A stretch of DNA of 64,000 bases from Pseudomonas siliginis (GTDB lineage Bacteria; Pseudomonadota; Gammaproteobacteria; Pseudomonadales; Pseudomonadaceae). The position numbers were made by a program, and so were the translations under genes. The notes under the pieces were generated by a model, which did not search any database, was not told where the DNA came from, and saw only the letters and a list, made by a program, of their open reading frames with translations. The stretch spans positions 124,001-188,000 of the forward strand of contig NZ_JAHSTW010000007.1 in NCBI RefSeq assembly GCF_019145195.1. The letters are read 5' to 3'. This document shows, piece by piece, positions 49,064 to 59,501 of the stretch. The number at the start of each line of letters is the position of its first letter. Position 1 is the stretch's first letter.

Positions 49064-50173
49064 TCAGCCGCGCGCGATAACGGCAGCGTCAGCTTCGACC
49101 TTTTCGGCCGCTTTCTGGCGGATCAGCTTTTCCAGCTCGTCCACCAGATTGTCATTCGTCAGCTTCTGCGACGGCTTGCCGTCGATGTAAATCAGGTTGG
49201 GCGTGCCGCCGGTCAAGCCGATATGGGCTTCCTTGGCTTCGCCGGGGCCGTTGACCACGCAACCGATGACCGCGACATCCAGCGGCACCAGCAGGTCTTC
49301 AAGGCGCCCTTCCAGCTCGTTCATGGTCTTGACCACATCGAAGTTCTGCCGCGAGCAGCTCGGGCAGGCGATGAAGTTGATGCCACGGGAACGCAGATGC
49401 AAAGACTTGAGAATGTCATAACCGACCTTCACTTCCTCGACCGGGTCGGCCGCCAGCGAGATGCGGATAGTATCGCCAATCCCTTCGGCGAGCAGCATAC
49501 CTAGGCCCACGGCGGATTTCACCGTGCCCGAACGCAAACCGCCAGCTTCAGTGATGCCGAGGTGCAGCGGCTGGACGATTTCTTTCGCCAGCAAACGGTA
49601 CGCTTCGACGGCCATGAACACGTCGGAGGCCTTAACGCTGACCTTGAAGTCCTGGAAATTCAAGCGTTCAAGGTGTTCAACGTGGCGCAAAGCGGACTCG
49701 ACCAGCGCCGCCGGGGTCGGCTCGCCGTATTTCTTTTGCAGGTCTTTTTCCAGGGAACCGGCATTGACGCCGATGCGGATCGGAATGCCGCGATCACGCG
49801 CCGCATCGACCACGGCACGCACACGGTCTTCACGACCGATGTTGCCCGGATTGATACGCAGGCAATCCACACCCAGTTCGGCCACGCGCAAGGCGATTTT
49901 GTAGTCGAAGTGGATGTCAGCCACCAACGGCACTTTGACCAGTTGCTTGATCTTGCCGAACGCCTCGGCGGCGTCCATGTCCGGCACCGAGACGCGAACG
50001 ATGTCGACGCCGGCGGCTTCCAGACGATTGATCTGCGCCACGGTCGCAGCGACATCATTGGTATCGCTGTTGGTCATGCTCTGCACAGCGATCGGCGCGT
50101 CGCCGCCCACCGGTACGTTGCCGACCCAGATCTTGCGCGATTCGCGACGTTTGATTGGAGATTCGCCGTGCAT
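49064..50173 (-). CDS. ispG: 4-hydroxy-3-methylbut-2-enyl diphosphate synthase, flavodoxin-dependent
   Basis: This 369-residue enzyme of the MEP isoprenoid pathway has an N-terminal TIM barrel ([15 protein letters not shown]) and a C-terminal [4Fe-4S] domain with [10 protein letters not shown] and CVVNGPGE supplying three Cys ligands. It is one of several Fe-S enzymes encoded downstream of the isc genes. It follows rodZ after 3 bases. Confidence 0.97.
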   Translation of the reverse strand: MHGESPIKRRESRKIWVGNVPVGGDAPIAVQSMTNSDTNDVAATVAQINRLEAAGVDIVRVSVPDMDAAEAFGKIKQLVKVPLVADIHFDYKIALRVAELGVDCLRINPGNIGREDRVRAVVDAARDRGIPIRIGVNAGSLEKDLQKKYGEPTPAALVESALRHVEHLERLNFQDFKVSVKASDVFMAVEAYRLLAKEIVQPLHLGITEAGGLRSGTVKSAVGLGMLLAEGIGDTIRISLAADPVEEVKVGYDILKSLHLRSRGINFIACPSCSRQNFDVVKTMNELEGRLEDLLVPLDVAVIGCVVNGPGEAKEAHIGLTGGTPNLIYIDGKPSQKLTNDNLVDELEKLIRQKAAEKVEADAAVIARG

Positions 50174-50176
50174 GAC

Positions 50177-51199
50177 TTATTGACCCAACTTCAGGCGAGC
50201 AGTCTCGCCACTGGTGAACGGAGCGATATCGACCGGTTGGCCGTTGTAGCTGACCTGTGCTGCGCGGGCAACGCCCAGACGCACATTGAGCGGCGGTTTG
50301 CCGGAAACGGTCACGCTGTCGCCTTTATGCTTCAGACCACTGAAAATCACTTTGCCACGGCCATCGGTCACCTGTGCCCAGCAATCGCCGGTGAACTGCA
50401 ATTGCACCTGGCCTTCGCCGGCAACCGGAGCAGCTGCTTCAGCGCTTGGCGCTTGGGCGACCGGCGCGGTCGGGGCAGGTGTCGCTGGGACATTCGGCGC
50501 TGGAGTGGCCGGAGCCGCCACCACTGGCGCAGGCGTCTGTGCCGGTGCGCTTGGCGCAACTGCCGGGGCAGCTGGCTCGGTCGCTGGGGCAGCAGATTCG
50601 GCGCCGGTCGATTCAGCACTGGTTTCCGACTGCGGCAAGGCCAGCGTTGTCGAACTGTCGGCCTGATTTTCGGCGACAGCCTGATCTTCCGGCTCGTCGA
50701 TCGGGTGGATCTGCGTGGTGCCGTCCGCGCCTTCGACTTCGACGTGTTCCGGCGCCAGGCTGGTCAGATCGCGGGTGCGCTGCGAGGTCTGATCCTGCCA
50801 CCAGACGAAACCGCCGCCGATGACCGCAATCAGCAACAACAGGCTGACAATACGCAAAATGGTGTGGGAAACGCGCACTGGCTCTTCGATACGACCGAGG
50901 GCGTGAACGTTGCTGCCCTGGGAGTCGGTGCCGGTGGACTGGTCGAATTGCTGAACCAGAACGGTCTGGTCCATGCCGAGCAATTTGGCATAGGCGCGAA
51001 TGTAACCGCGAGCGAAGGTATGCCCCGGCAGCTTGTCGAAAGCGCCGGCTTCAAGATTGCTCAGGGACGTCACGGTGAGGTTGAGCTTGAGGGCCACTTC
51101 GGCCAGCGACCAGCCATTGCTTTCGCGGGCCTGGCGCAGGGTCTCACCGGGATTTACGCGATTCGCTGCTACAACTTCGGGATGCGCCGCTTTCATCAT
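50177..51199 (-). CDS. rodZ: Cytoskeleton protein RodZ
   Basis: This 340-residue bitopic protein has an N-terminal Cro/C1-type helix-turn-helix (about 15-80), one membrane helix (about 112-133), a long Pro/Ala-rich periplasmic linker (about 190-260) and a C-terminal beta domain. It links MreB to the membrane and controls rod shape. The Pro/Ala linker is low-complexity and likely varies between strains. The start ATG overlaps the pilW stop (ATGATGA); a second ATG follows at once. Confidence 0.93.
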   Translation of the reverse strand: MMKAAHPEVVAANRVNPGETLRQARESNGWSLAEVALKLNLTVTSLSNLEAGAFDKLPGHTFARGYIRAYAKLLGMDQTVLVQQFDQSTGTDSQGSNVHALGRIEEPVRVSHTILRIVSLLLLIAVIGGGFVWWQDQTSQRTRDLTSLAPEHVEVEGADGTTQIHPIDEPEDQAVAENQADSSTTLALPQSETSAESTGAESAAPATEPAAPAVAPSAPAQTPAPVVAAPATPAPNVPATPAPTAPVAQAPSAEAAAPVAGEGQVQLQFTGDCWAQVTDGRGKVIFSGLKHKGDSVTVSGKPPLNVRLGVARAAQVSYNGQPVDIAPFTSGETARLKLGQ

Positions 51200-51954
51200 T
51201 GCTCCGACAGGTATTGCTGATATTCCGGCGTACCGGGATAGAGTCGTTTTAATTGCAGACCGTAACTGGCTGCCTTGTCGCGATCTTCAAACACTTTTGC
51301 CAGCCGAACGCCGAGCAATAGACTACGTGCATTTTGTTCGGTGAGCTGGCTGAAACGGTCGTAATAGTCACGCGCGGGCACATAATGCCTGTCTTCGAAG
51401 GACAACTCAGCCATTTCCAGCAATGCGCGCGGTTGTTGGCGATTCAGGCGCAGAGCTTTTTCCAGCTGTTGCTGCGCCAGATCACGCTGGCCAAGCTTGG
51501 CGGCGGTCATGCCGAGGTTTTCGAAGACCCGCGAGCGCTCAGGATACAGGGTATCGGCGGCCGCTTGTTCAAAACGCTCGTAGGCTTCCTTGTAGCGCTG
51601 TTCTTCGTAGAGAAAACTGCCGTAGTTGTTGAGGATGCGCGCATCGGCGGGACGTGAGGACAGGGCCTTGCGAAAGTGCTCGTCGGCAAGTGCCGGCTCC
51701 ATTTCAGCCTGGAACACCAGACCGAGGGCCGCATTGGCGTCGGGGTCGGAACCGTCCAGTTCCAGCGCTTTCTTCAATGGCACCTTGGCGCGCTCGGTCA
51801 TGCCTTGCTGCAGATAGCCCAGCCCCAGCTGCACGTAGGCAGCCCGCGCTTCATCGCGGCCCTTGCTGGTCTTCATCGGGTTGTAGTCACCCGACAGGAC
51901 ACAACCAGCGCACAGGCTGGCCAACAGCAACAGCAGCGCAAAGCGCAGGGACAT
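51196..51954 (-). CDS. pilW: Type IV pilus biogenesis/stability lipoprotein PilW (PilF)
   Basis: This 252-residue TPR lipoprotein (lipobox LASLCAGC, lipidated Cys near 18) has about six TPR repeats, for example GLGYLQQGMTERAKVPLKKA. It is the pilotin that brings the PilQ secretin to the outer membrane. The gene lies between rlmN and rodZ, its usual place in pseudomonads (called pilF in P. aeruginosa). Confidence 0.93.
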   Translation of the reverse strand: MSLRFALLLLLASLCAGCVLSGDYNPMKTSKGRDEARAAYVQLGLGYLQQGMTERAKVPLKKALELDGSDPDANAALGLVFQAEMEPALADEHFRKALSSRPADARILNNYGSFLYEEQRYKEAYERFEQAAADTLYPERSRVFENLGMTAAKLGQRDLAQQQLEKALRLNRQQPRALLEMAELSFEDRHYVPARDYYDRFSQLTEQNARSLLLGVRLAKVFEDRDKAASYGLQLKRLYPGTPEYQQYLSEQ

Positions 51955-51966
51955 AGAGATCCTCTC

Positions 51967-53115
51967 TTAGTTAGTGTTCGCGGCGTTCTGTGCCAGATCG
52001 CTGTCGGCGCTCAACTCGCGCACGGCGATGTAACGTTCGCTGCGACGGGTGCGATCCAGCACCTGCCCTACCAATTGACCACATGCGGCATCGATGTCTT
52101 CACCACGGGTGGTGCGCACGGTGACGTTGAAACCGGCCTGATGCAACTGATCCTGGAAGCGGCGGATGGCATTGTTGCTCGGCCGCTCGTACCCGGAGTG
52201 CGGGAACGGATTGAATGGGATCAGGTTGATCTTGCACGGGATGTCTTTAAGCAGCTCGATCATTTCCACTGCGTGCTCAAGCTTGTCGTTGACGTCCTTG
52301 AGCAACGTGTACTCGATGGTCAGCACACGTTTCTCGCCAAGGGCGGACATGTAGCGCTGGCACGACTCGAGCAGCATCTTAAGCGGATATTTCTTGTTGA
52401 TCGGCACCAATTGGTTACGCAATGCGTCATTCGGTGCGTGCAGGGACAACGCCAGGGACACGTCGATGTGCTTGGCCAGCTCATCGATCATCGGCACCAC
52501 ACCCGAGGTGGACAGGGTCACGCGGCGCTTGGAGATCCCGTAGCCGAGGTCATCCATCATCAGATGCATGGCGGCGACGACGTTGTCGAAGTTCAGCAAC
52601 GGCTCGCCCATGCCCATCATCACCACGTTGGTGATCGCACGGTCGACGGTGGCCGGGACGCTGCCGAAAGATTTGTTGGCAATCCACACCTGACCGATGA
52701 CTTCGGCGGCGGTGAGGTTGCTGTTGAAGCCTTGCTTGCCGGTGGAGCAGAAACTGCAATCCAGGGCACAGCCTGCCTGGGACGAAACGCACAAGGTGCC
52801 GCGCTTGCCCTGGGGAATGTACACGGTCTCGACGCAGCTGCCGGACGCCACGCGCACCACCCATTTACGGGTGCCGTCGCTGGAGATGTCCTCGCTGACC
52901 ACTTCCGGACCACGCACTTCAGCAATGGCCTTGAGCTTGTCGCGCAAGGCTTTGCTGACGTTCGTCATGGCGTCGAAATCATCGACGCCAAAGTGGTGAA
53001 TCCATTTCATTACCTGACCGGCACGGAAACGCTTCTCCCCGATTGAGTCGAAGAATTTTTCCATTTCCGGCTGGGTCAGACCCAGCAGGTTTGTTTTAAC
53101 AGTCGATGTAGTCAT
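51967..53115 (-). CDS. rlmN: 23S rRNA/tRNA adenine C2-methyltransferase
   Basis: This 382-residue radical SAM enzyme methylates A2503 of 23S rRNA and A37 of some tRNAs. It has the radical SAM cluster motif [15 protein letters not shown] and a late catalytic Cys near the C-terminus (DIDAACGQL). The ATG at 53115 is chosen over one seven codons earlier because it matches the family N-terminus ([14 protein letters not shown]). Confidence 0.96.
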   Translation of the reverse strand: MTTSTVKTNLLGLTQPEMEKFFDSIGEKRFRAGQVMKWIHHFGVDDFDAMTNVSKALRDKLKAIAEVRGPEVVSEDISSDGTRKWVVRVASGSCVETVYIPQGKRGTLCVSSQAGCALDCSFCSTGKQGFNSNLTAAEVIGQVWIANKSFGSVPATVDRAITNVVMMGMGEPLLNFDNVVAAMHLMMDDLGYGISKRRVTLSTSGVVPMIDELAKHIDVSLALSLHAPNDALRNQLVPINKKYPLKMLLESCQRYMSALGEKRVLTIEYTLLKDVNDKLEHAVEMIELLKDIPCKINLIPFNPFPHSGYERPSNNAIRRFQDQLHQAGFNVTVRTTRGEDIDAACGQLVGQVLDRTRRSERYIAVRELSADSDLAQNAANTN

Positions 53116-53143
53116 GGATTCACCTTCACTCTGCAAGCAATGC

Positions 53144-53569
53144 TTAGCGAGTGGTTACTTCAGTAGCTGCGAAGAAGTAAGCGATTTCGCGAGCGGCAGC
53201 AGCTTCGGAGTCCGAACCGTGAACGGCGTTGGCGTCGATCGATTCAGCGAAGTCAGCACGGATGGTGCCGGCAGCAGCTTCTTTAGGGTTGGTAGCGCCC
53301 ATCAGCTCACGGTTGCGAGCGATAGCGTTTTCGCCTTCCAGAACCTGAACGACAACCGGACCGGAAGTCATGAAAGCAACCAGGTCACCGAAGAAACCGC
53401 GCTCGCTGTGCTCAGCGTAGAAGCCTTCGGCTTCGGCTTTGGACAGTTGCTTCAGTTTCGAAGCTACAACGCGCAGGCCAGCGTCTTCGAAGCGAGTGGT
53501 GATCTTGCCGATCACGTTTTTAGCAACGGCGTCAGGCTTGATGATGGAGAAAGTACGTTGAACAGCCAT
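53144..53569 (-). CDS. ndk: Nucleoside diphosphate kinase
   Basis: This 141-residue enzyme balances NTP pools by phosphate transfer through a His intermediate; the active-site region NAVHGSDS contains it. It is complete, with the typical N-terminus [14 protein letters not shown]. It has its own promoter upstream, in a terminator hairpin after iscX, so it is probably separate from the isc transcription unit. Confidence 0.97.
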   Translation of the reverse strand: MAVQRTFSIIKPDAVAKNVIGKITTRFEDAGLRVVASKLKQLSKAEAEGFYAEHSERGFFGDLVAFMTSGPVVVQVLEGENAIARNRELMGATNPKEAAAGTIRADFAESIDANAVHGSDSEAAAAREIAYFFAATEVTTR

Positions 53570-53605
53570 GGTGTAACTCCAGAAACGGTAATTTGCGAAA
53601 AATTA

Positions 53606-53628
53606 AACCCGCGAATTATACGCGGGTT
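53606..53628 (-). terminator. Terminator of the isc operon
   Basis: On the minus strand AACCCGCG-tataatt-CGCGGGTT is followed by TAATTTTT. It lies 30 bases after the iscX stop. Its loop contains the ndk -10 box. Confidence 0.8.
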
Positions 53629-53643
53629 CTTTGGTATTGCCTA
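53615..53643 (-). promoter_or_regulatory. ndk promoter overlapping the terminator
   Basis: On the minus strand TAGGCA (53643-53638), 17 bases, TATAAT (53620-53615). The -10 box is a perfect consensus and sits in the loop of the isc terminator. Confidence 0.65.
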
Positions 53644-53657
53644 ACCTGCGAGGACGA

Positions 53658-53858
53658 TCAGTCGACTTCTTCGATCCAGAGCGCCTGAACCGCTTCCAAC
53701 ACCTTCTCGCCGACACGGCCGGAGGTGTTGTCGAAGTCAGGCAGTTCCATGATCCATCGCTGCAGGTCGACGAAATTGACAGAAAGCGGATCTACATCCG
53801 GCTTGGCTTCCGCCAATTCTTCTGCAATGCGTTGAACATCATTCCAACCGTAGCTCAT
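53658..53858 (-). CDS. iscX: Fe-S assembly adaptor IscX
   Basis: This 66-residue acidic protein matches IscX/YfhJ (YGWNDVQRIAEELAE, DPLSVNFVDLQRWI). It binds IscS and iron and modulates cysteine desulfurase activity. It is the last gene of the isc set, 14 bases after fdx. Confidence 0.95.
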   Translation of the reverse strand: MSYGWNDVQRIAEELAEAKPDVDPLSVNFVDLQRWIMELPDFDNTSGRVGEKVLEAVQALWIEEVD

Positions 53859-53872
53859 GACAGTCTTACCAG

Positions 53873-54214
53873 TCAGTGCGGCGCTTCGGCCGCATGGTTA
53901 AGCGAATATTTCGGAATTTCGACGGTGAGGTCTTCCTCACCGACGATGGCCTGGCAAGCCAGACGCGATTGCGCCTCAAGGCCCCAGGCACGATCAAGGA
54001 AGTCTTCTTCCAGCTCGTCGGCCTCTTCCAGCGAGTCGAAACCCTCGCGGATGATGCAATGGCACGTGGTGCAGGCGCAGACGCCGCCGCACGCGCTTTC
54101 CATCTCGATATGGTGTTCGTGGGCCAGTTCGAGAATCGATGTGCCGGGCGCAGCCTCGACCACCATGCCTTCAGGGCAGAACTTCTCGTGGGGCAGAAAA
54201 ATGACCTGCGGCAT
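53873..54214 (-). CDS. fdx: ISC-type [2Fe-2S] ferredoxin
   Basis: This 113-residue adrenodoxin-type ferredoxin has cluster Cys in CGGVCACTTCHC and a later Cys near residue 87 (RLACQAI). It supplies electrons for Fe-S cluster assembly on IscU. Its ATG shares one base with the hscA stop. Confidence 0.96.
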   Translation of the reverse strand: MPQVIFLPHEKFCPEGMVVEAAPGTSILELAHEHHIEMESACGGVCACTTCHCIIREGFDSLEEADELEEDFLDRAWGLEAQSRLACQAIVGEEDLTVEIPKYSLNHAAEAPH

Positions 54215-56079
54215 CAGATATCCTCGATTTCATTCAGGTTGCGCCCCGACAGAGCGGCTTTCACCGTCAGATCCATGCGGCGGGCAGCAAAAGCATCGGT
54301 CACTTGCGACAGACGCTTGGTCTGCTGCTCGATGGCATAGCCATCGGTACCTTTCATCAGTTCGGCCAGTTCCTGCATTTGCAGTTCGATGACCATGCGC
54401 TCTTCGGCATCGAGCAAACGCTCGCCATCGGCATCCAGCGCGCCCTGCACCGCTTCGAGCAGGCGCTGGGCATCGACTTGCTGCTCACGCAGAACACGGG
54501 CGACCTTGTCGTCATTGGCGTGCTGGAACGAATCTTTGAGCATCTTGGCGATTTCGCCATCGGTCAGACCATAGGATGGTTTGACCTGAATGCTCGCTTC
54601 AACGCCCGAGCCCAATTCACGGGCAGACACGCTGAGCAGACCGTCGGCATCGACCTGGAAGGTCACGCGAATTTTCGCCGCACCGGCCACCATCGCCGGA
54701 ATGCCGCGCAATTCGAAACGTGCCAGAGAGCGACAGTCGCTGATCAGCTCGCGCTCGCCCTGCAACACGTGGATCGCCATGGCCGACTGGCCGTCTTTAT
54801 AAGTGGTGAAGTCCTGGGCGCGCGCGACGGGGATGGTGGTGTTGCGCGGAATCACCTTCTCCATCAGCCCGCCCATGGTTTCCAGCCCCAGGGACAGCGG
54901 AATCACGTCGAGCAGCAGCAGTTCGCCGCCATCGCGCTTGTTGCCAGCCAGGGTGTCGGCCTGGATCGCGGCCCCGATGGCCACCACTTGATCCGGGTCG
55001 ATTTCCGTCAATGGCTGACGACCGAAGGCTTCGGCAACGGCTTCACGAACACGTGGCACGCGGGTCGAACCGCCGACCATGACCACGGCGTGGACGTCTT
55101 CCAGTTCGATACCGGAATCGCGAACCGCGCGGCGGCAGGCTTTCAGACTGCGCGCGACCATTGGCTCGATCAGCGCATCGAAGGCTTCGCGGGTCAACTG
55201 GGCTTTCCAGTGGCCGTAAGCCACTTCAACGCTGGCGGCGTCGGTCAAAGCTTCTTTGGCCGCACAGGCAGTTTGCAGCAGATTGCGTTGTGCGCCCGGG
55301 TCGAGATCGGCGGACAAGCCAGCACTCTCGATGATCCAGCCGGCAATCGCATGATCGAAGTCATCGCCGCCCAGCGCGCTGTCGCCGCCAGTGGCCAGAA
55401 CTTCGAAAACGCCGCCAGTCAGACGCAGAATGGAAATATCGAAAGTACCGCCGCCCAGGTCATATATCGCCACCAGACCTTCGGCGTGCTGATCCAGACC
55501 GTACGCTACAGCGGCAGCGGTCGGTTCGTTGAGCAGACGCAACACGTTCAGACCGGCGAGTTTGGCCGCATCTTTGGTGGCCTGACGCTGCGCATCGTCG
55601 AAGTAGGCAGGAACGGTGATTACCGCGCCAACCAGTTCACCACCCAAGGTCGCTTCAGCGCGCTGACGCAGGACCTTGAGGATATCGGCGGAGACTTCAA
55701 CCGGGCTTTTCGGGCCTTGCACGGTATCGATAAACGGCATGTGCGATTCGCCGCCGACAAAGCGGTACGGCAGTTGCTCGCCCAATTGCTTGACGTCGGA
55801 TAGACCACGACCCATCAAGCGCTTGACCGAGAGCACGGTGTTCAGAGGATCGGAGGCTGCTGCCAGCTTGGCGGACTCACCGACTTCGACGCGGTCGGCG
55901 TGATAACGCACGGCGGACGGCAGGATGACCTGCCCGTTGGCGTCGGCCAGCGGTTCGGAAAGACCACTGCGCAGCGCAGCGACCAGCGAATTGGTAGTAC
56001 CCAAGTCGATGCCCACAGCCAGACGGCGCTGGTGCGGTTGAGGACTTTGGCCGGGTTCGGCGATCTGCAGTAGAGCCAT
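54214..56079 (-). CDS. hscA: Fe-S assembly Hsp70 chaperone HscA
   Basis: This 621-residue specialised Hsp70 has the nucleotide-binding domain ([14 protein letters not shown] near 25-37, [14 protein letters not shown]) and a substrate-binding domain that recognises the LPPVK motif of IscU. With HscB it drives cluster release. It lies between hscB and fdx. Confidence 0.97.
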   Translation of the reverse strand: MALLQIAEPGQSPQPHQRRLAVGIDLGTTNSLVAALRSGLSEPLADANGQVILPSAVRYHADRVEVGESAKLAAASDPLNTVLSVKRLMGRGLSDVKQLGEQLPYRFVGGESHMPFIDTVQGPKSPVEVSADILKVLRQRAEATLGGELVGAVITVPAYFDDAQRQATKDAAKLAGLNVLRLLNEPTAAAVAYGLDQHAEGLVAIYDLGGGTFDISILRLTGGVFEVLATGGDSALGGDDFDHAIAGWIIESAGLSADLDPGAQRNLLQTACAAKEALTDAASVEVAYGHWKAQLTREAFDALIEPMVARSLKACRRAVRDSGIELEDVHAVVMVGGSTRVPRVREAVAEAFGRQPLTEIDPDQVVAIGAAIQADTLAGNKRDGGELLLLDVIPLSLGLETMGGLMEKVIPRNTTIPVARAQDFTTYKDGQSAMAIHVLQGERELISDCRSLARFELRGIPAMVAGAAKIRVTFQVDADGLLSVSARELGSGVEASIQVKPSYGLTDGEIAKMLKDSFQHANDDKVARVLREQQVDAQRLLEAVQGALDADGERLLDAEERMVIELQMQELAELMKGTDGYAIEQQTKRLSQVTDAFAARRMDLTVKAALSGRNLNEIEDI

Positions 56080-56129
56080 GGTGATCAGGTCTTGTCTGTC
56101 TGTCAGCGTGCAATCAGGGCAGCACTGGG

Positions 56130-56651
56130 TTAATCGTCGAGGCGCTCTTCCAGCTGGCGCACTTCGTAGGTGAGCTTGTCGAGGAACTGCATGCGCCGCA
56201 TCAGGCGTTCGGCCTGCTCGCGTTGCGCTGCATCATCCCAACAGGCTGAGAAGCTTTCGTTGAGCTGTTCCTGAGCTGCCTTCAAACGACGTTTGAATAC
56301 CGCGACACCGTCGAGGTCGGCACTGTCCTGCAGATCTTCGAGCTCTTCGCGCCATTGCATCTGCTGCAGAAGAAACTCGGGATCGTGGACGGTGACTTCC
56401 ATCGGCACTTCATGCCCGCTGATTTTCAGCAGGTAGCGTGCGCGCTGGGCCGGACTCTTGAGCGTCTGGTAGGCGTCGTTGAGCCGCGCCGATTGCTCGA
56501 GTGCCGAGCGCTGCTCGCGTTCGGAGGCGTCGGCAAAACGGTCAGGATGGACGCCGCGCGCCAACTCACGATAGCGCGTGGCCAACTGCTCGAGATCCAG
56601 GCGGAAGCTCGGTTGCAGCTCGAATAAAGCGAAATGACAAGGAATACCCAC
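56130..56651 (-). CDS. hscB: Fe-S assembly J-protein HscB
   Basis: This 173-residue co-chaperone has an N-terminal J domain with HPD (GVHPDRF) and a C-terminal three-helix domain that binds IscU. The start is taken as GTG at 56651 ([16 protein letters not shown]), which gives the family length. The longer ATG at 56690 would run into the end of iscA with a non-homologous Arg/Leu-rich extension. Confidence 0.93.
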   Translation of the reverse strand: MGIPCHFALFELQPSFRLDLEQLATRYRELARGVHPDRFADASEREQRSALEQSARLNDAYQTLKSPAQRARYLLKISGHEVPMEVTVHDPEFLLQQMQWREELEDLQDSADLDGVAVFKRRLKAAQEQLNESFSACWDDAAQREQAERLMRRMQFLDKLTYEVRQLEERLDD

Positions 56652-56659
56652 GACCAGCC

Positions 56660-56983
56660 TCAGATGTTGAAGCTTTCGCCGCAGCCACATTCACCGCGCA
56701 CGTTGGGGTTGTTGAACTTGAAGCCTTCGTTCAACCCTTCCTTGACGAAGTCGAGCTCGGTGCCATCCAGGTAGGCCAGGCTTTTCGGGTCGATGATCAC
56801 CTTTTCGCCGTGACTCTCGAACACCTGATCTTCCGCCACTACCTCGTCGACAAACTCCAGCACGTAGGCAAGGCCGGAACAGCCTGTGGTGCGAACACCC
56901 AGACGAATCCCTTCACCTTTGCCGCGCCCGTCGAGGGAGCGCCGCACGTGTCGAGCAGCCGCTTCTGTCATGCTGATAGCCAT
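56660..56983 (-). CDS. iscA: Fe-S assembly scaffold/carrier IscA
   Basis: This 107-residue A-type carrier has the three conserved Cys in TTGCSGLAY and GECGCGESF. It carries Fe-S clusters or iron to target proteins. It lies between iscU and hscB, 8 bases before the hscB GTG. Confidence 0.97.
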   Translation of the reverse strand: MAISMTEAAARHVRRSLDGRGKGEGIRLGVRTTGCSGLAYVLEFVDEVVAEDQVFESHGEKVIIDPKSLAYLDGTELDFVKEGLNEGFKFNNPNVRGECGCGESFNI

Positions 56984-57017
56984 CGTTGACTCCTTACTCG
57001 TCGCCGAATCTTGAAAT

Positions 57018-57404
57018 TCAGATCAAGCCTTTCTTCTGCTTGTAATCGCGGACAGCCGCTTTGATAGCGTCTTCAGCGAGCACGGAGCAGTGGATTTTCA
57101 CTGGCGGCAGGGCCAGTTCTTCGGCCAGCTGAGTGTTCTTGATGGTTTCGGCTTCGTCCAGGGTCTTGCCCTTCATCCACTCGGTGGCGAGGGAGCTGGA
57201 GGCAATGGCCGAACCGCAACCGTAGGTCTTGAACTTGGCGTCTTCGATAACGCCCTGATCGTTGACCTTGATCTGCAGACGCATCACGTCGCCGCACGCC
57301 GGAGCGCCGACCATGCCGGTGCCGACATCAGGATCTTCCGCGTTCATCTTGCCGACGTTGCGCGGGTTTTCGTAGTGGTCGATGACCTTTTCGCTGTAAG
57401 CCAT
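57018..57404 (-). CDS. iscU: Fe-S assembly scaffold IscU
   Basis: This 128-residue scaffold has three Cys ligands ([27 protein letters not shown]) and the LPPVK segment recognised by HscA. The ATG at 57404 ([18 protein letters not shown]) is the family start. It follows iscS after 100 bases. Confidence 0.98.
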   Translation of the reverse strand: MAYSEKVIDHYENPRNVGKMNAEDPDVGTGMVGAPACGDVMRLQIKVNDQGVIEDAKFKTYGCGSAIASSSLATEWMKGKTLDEAETIKNTQLAEELALPPVKIHCSVLAEDAIKAAVRDYKQKKGLI

Positions 57405-57504
57405 GATTCTCAATCCTCACTCATCAGGGCCGCTCTTGAGACCCTGCAACTGCGCTGCGTTAACGCCGCGTCGCTACAGGATCTGTATCCGGCGGCTTCT
57501 ATAG

Positions 57505-58719
57505 TTAGTGTGCCGCCCACTCGATTTTCGAGATATCGACGCCGTCTTTGTACATGTCCCAGAGCGGCGACAGAGCGCGCAGCTTGGTAACGGCCTCGCA
57601 GACTTTCTGCGCGGCGTAGTCGATTTCTTCTTCGGTGGTGAAACGGCCGAAGGTAAAGCGGATCGAGCTGTGTGCCAGTTCGTCGTTGCGGCCCAGGGCG
57701 CGCAGTACGTACGAAGGCTCCAGCGACGCCGAGGTACAGGCCGAACCGGACGATACCGCCAGATCTTTGAGCGCCATGATCAGCGACTCGCCTTCAACGT
57801 AGTTGAAGCTCAGGTTCAGGTTGTGCGGAACGCGGGCGGTCAGGCTGCCGTTGACGTACAGCTCTTCCAGATGCTCGACCTGCTTGTAGAAGCGATCGCT
57901 CAAGGCTTTGATGCGCACGTTTTCGGCAGCCATGTCTTCCTTGGCTACGCGGAACGCTTCGCCCATGCCGACGATCTGGTGGGTCGCGAGGGTGCCGGAA
58001 CGCATGCCGCGCTCGTGACCGCCGCCGTGCATGGTCGCTTCGATGCGCACACGCGGCTTGCGGCTGACGTACAGCGCGCCGATGCCTTTAGGGCCATAAG
58101 TCTTGTGGGCGGAGAACGACATCATGTCGACTTTCAGCTTCTGCAGGTCGATCTCGACCTTGCCGGTGGACTGAGCCGCGTCGACATGGAACAACACGCC
58201 TTTGGCGCGCAGCATCTCGCCGATTGCGGCGATGTCGTTGATGGTGCCGATTTCGTTGTTGACGTGCATCACCGACACCAGAATGGTGTCTTCGCGCAGT
58301 GCAGCATCGATCATTGCCGGGGTGATCAGACCGTCTTCGGTCGGCTCGAGGTAAGTCACTTCGAAACCTTCACGCTCCAGCTGGCGCATGGTGTCGAGGA
58401 CAGCCTTGTGCTCGATCTTGCTGGTGATCAGGTGCTTGCCCTTGGAGGCGTAGAAATGTGCCGCGCCCTTGATCGCCAGGTTGTCGGATTCGGTGGCGCC
58501 GGAGGTCCAGACGATTTCACGCGGGTCGGCGTTGACCAGATCGGCCACCTGACGACGAGCGTTTTCGACGGACTCTTCAGCCTTCCAGCCGAACACGTGG
58601 GAACGGGACGCCGGGTTACCGAAGTTTCCGTCGACCAGCAGGCATTCACTCATTTTCTGCGCAACGCGCGGATCAACCGGGGTGGTTGCAGAGTAATCAA
58701 GGTAAATCGGCAATTTCAT
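57505..58719 (-). CDS. iscS: Cysteine desulfurase IscS
   Basis: This 404-residue PLP enzyme removes sulfur from cysteine for Fe-S clusters and tRNA thiolation. The PLP lysine lies in [14 protein letters not shown] and the catalytic Cys in [16 protein letters not shown]. It follows iscR by 50 bases. Length and motifs are typical. Confidence 0.98.
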   Translation of the reverse strand: MKLPIYLDYSATTPVDPRVAQKMSECLLVDGNFGNPASRSHVFGWKAEESVENARRQVADLVNADPREIVWTSGATESDNLAIKGAAHFYASKGKHLITSKIEHKAVLDTMRQLEREGFEVTYLEPTEDGLITPAMIDAALREDTILVSVMHVNNEIGTINDIAAIGEMLRAKGVLFHVDAAQSTGKVEIDLQKLKVDMMSFSAHKTYGPKGIGALYVSRKPRVRIEATMHGGGHERGMRSGTLATHQIVGMGEAFRVAKEDMAAENVRIKALSDRFYKQVEHLEELYVNGSLTARVPHNLNLSFNYVEGESLIMALKDLAVSSGSACTSASLEPSYVLRALGRNDELAHSSIRFTFGRFTTEEEIDYAAQKVCEAVTKLRALSPLWDMYKDGVDISKIEWAAH

Positions 58720-58769
58720 GGACTATCTCCTAAATCAGGGCTGGCGTGCCGCGGGTAGCTCTTCGGCTG

Positions 58770-59261
58770 TCATTCGACGGCGGACGCTTCAATCTTGTCC
58801 AGGCGTGGCGCCTTGCTGCTGCAACGGCGCTGGTCCTGACGCTGGGCCACTTCTTGTACCTCACGGCGAGTCACAAGGTCGGCCAAGCTGATACCGCTCA
58901 GAAATTCGTGAATCTGCAGGCTCAAGTCGCACCACAGATGATGGGTCAGGCAGGTATCACCGGAATGGCAATCGCCCTGGCCCTGGCACTTGGTGGCATC
59001 GACCGATTCGTTCACCGCATCAATCACCTGGGCGACCTGGATGCCCTGCATGTCGCGGGACAACTGGTAGCCACCACCCGGACCGCGAACGCTGGAAACC
59101 AGGTTGCTGCGGCGCAGCTTGGCGAACAGCTGTTCGAGGTAGGACAGGGAGATGCCTTGGCGCTCGGAGATATCGGCCAGAGACACCGGCCCGTGCTGCG
59201 CGTGCAACGCCAGGTCAAGCATGGCGGTCACGGCGTATCGGCCTTTTGTAGTCAGTCGCAT
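58770..59261 (-). CDS. iscR: Fe-S cluster regulator IscR
   Basis: This 163-residue Rrf2-family regulator has an N-terminal winged helix (about 1-70) and three cluster Cys in [14 protein letters not shown] (about 91-104). With a [2Fe-2S] cluster it represses its own operon through type 1 sites; apo-IscR acts on type 2 sites. Its promoter region carries two candidate type 1 sites. Confidence 0.97.
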   Translation of the reverse strand: MRLTTKGRYAVTAMLDLALHAQHGPVSLADISERQGISLSYLEQLFAKLRRSNLVSSVRGPGGGYQLSRDMQGIQVAQVIDAVNESVDATKCQGQGDCHSGDTCLTHHLWCDLSLQIHEFLSGISLADLVTRREVQEVAQRQDQRRCSSKAPRLDKIEASAVE

Positions 59262-59293
59262 GGACAGTTACCACGGAGTTCGGAATGGGCGGG

Positions 59294-59351
59294 AGTATGC
59301 AATTCCCGAGCATTTAAGTCAACTATAAGACCTAGTGCTTTAGTCGGGTTT
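59294..59351 (-). promoter_or_regulatory. iscR promoter with two IscR type 1 site candidates
   Basis: On the minus strand TTGACT (59322-59317), 17 bases, CATACT (59299-59294). The 25-base stretch 59326-59302, which covers the -35 box, matches the E. coli type 1 IscR consensus at about 21 of 25 positions by my count. A weaker site (about 18 of 25) lies just upstream at 59351-59327. Placement over and next to the -35 box suits autorepression. Confidence 0.7.
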
Positions 59352-59421
59352 ACCCGCAAAAGAGCGCGCGCACTATAGCAAAGACGGGGCGCGGACAGCC
59401 AGCGCAACCGCGTGATCGTTC

Positions 59422-59490
59422 TTCGCGAGCAGGCTCGCTCACACATTGGAATGCATTGCTCTTGTGGGAGCGAGCCTGCTCGCGAAAAGC
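59422..59490. repeat. REP pair, class A, inward-facing GTGGGAG ends
   Basis: A reverse copy (59422-59444, with CTCACAC) precedes a forward copy (59464-59490). It lies between cysE and iscR, overlapping no gene. Confidence 0.93.
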
Positions 59491-59501
59491 AGCGCCGCGG
59501 T

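Noticed and set aside
54304..55803. Plus-strand frame of 499 codons opposite hscA
   Set aside because: Shadow of an intact Hsp70 gene; composition is Gln/Arg/His-rich and not protein-family-like.
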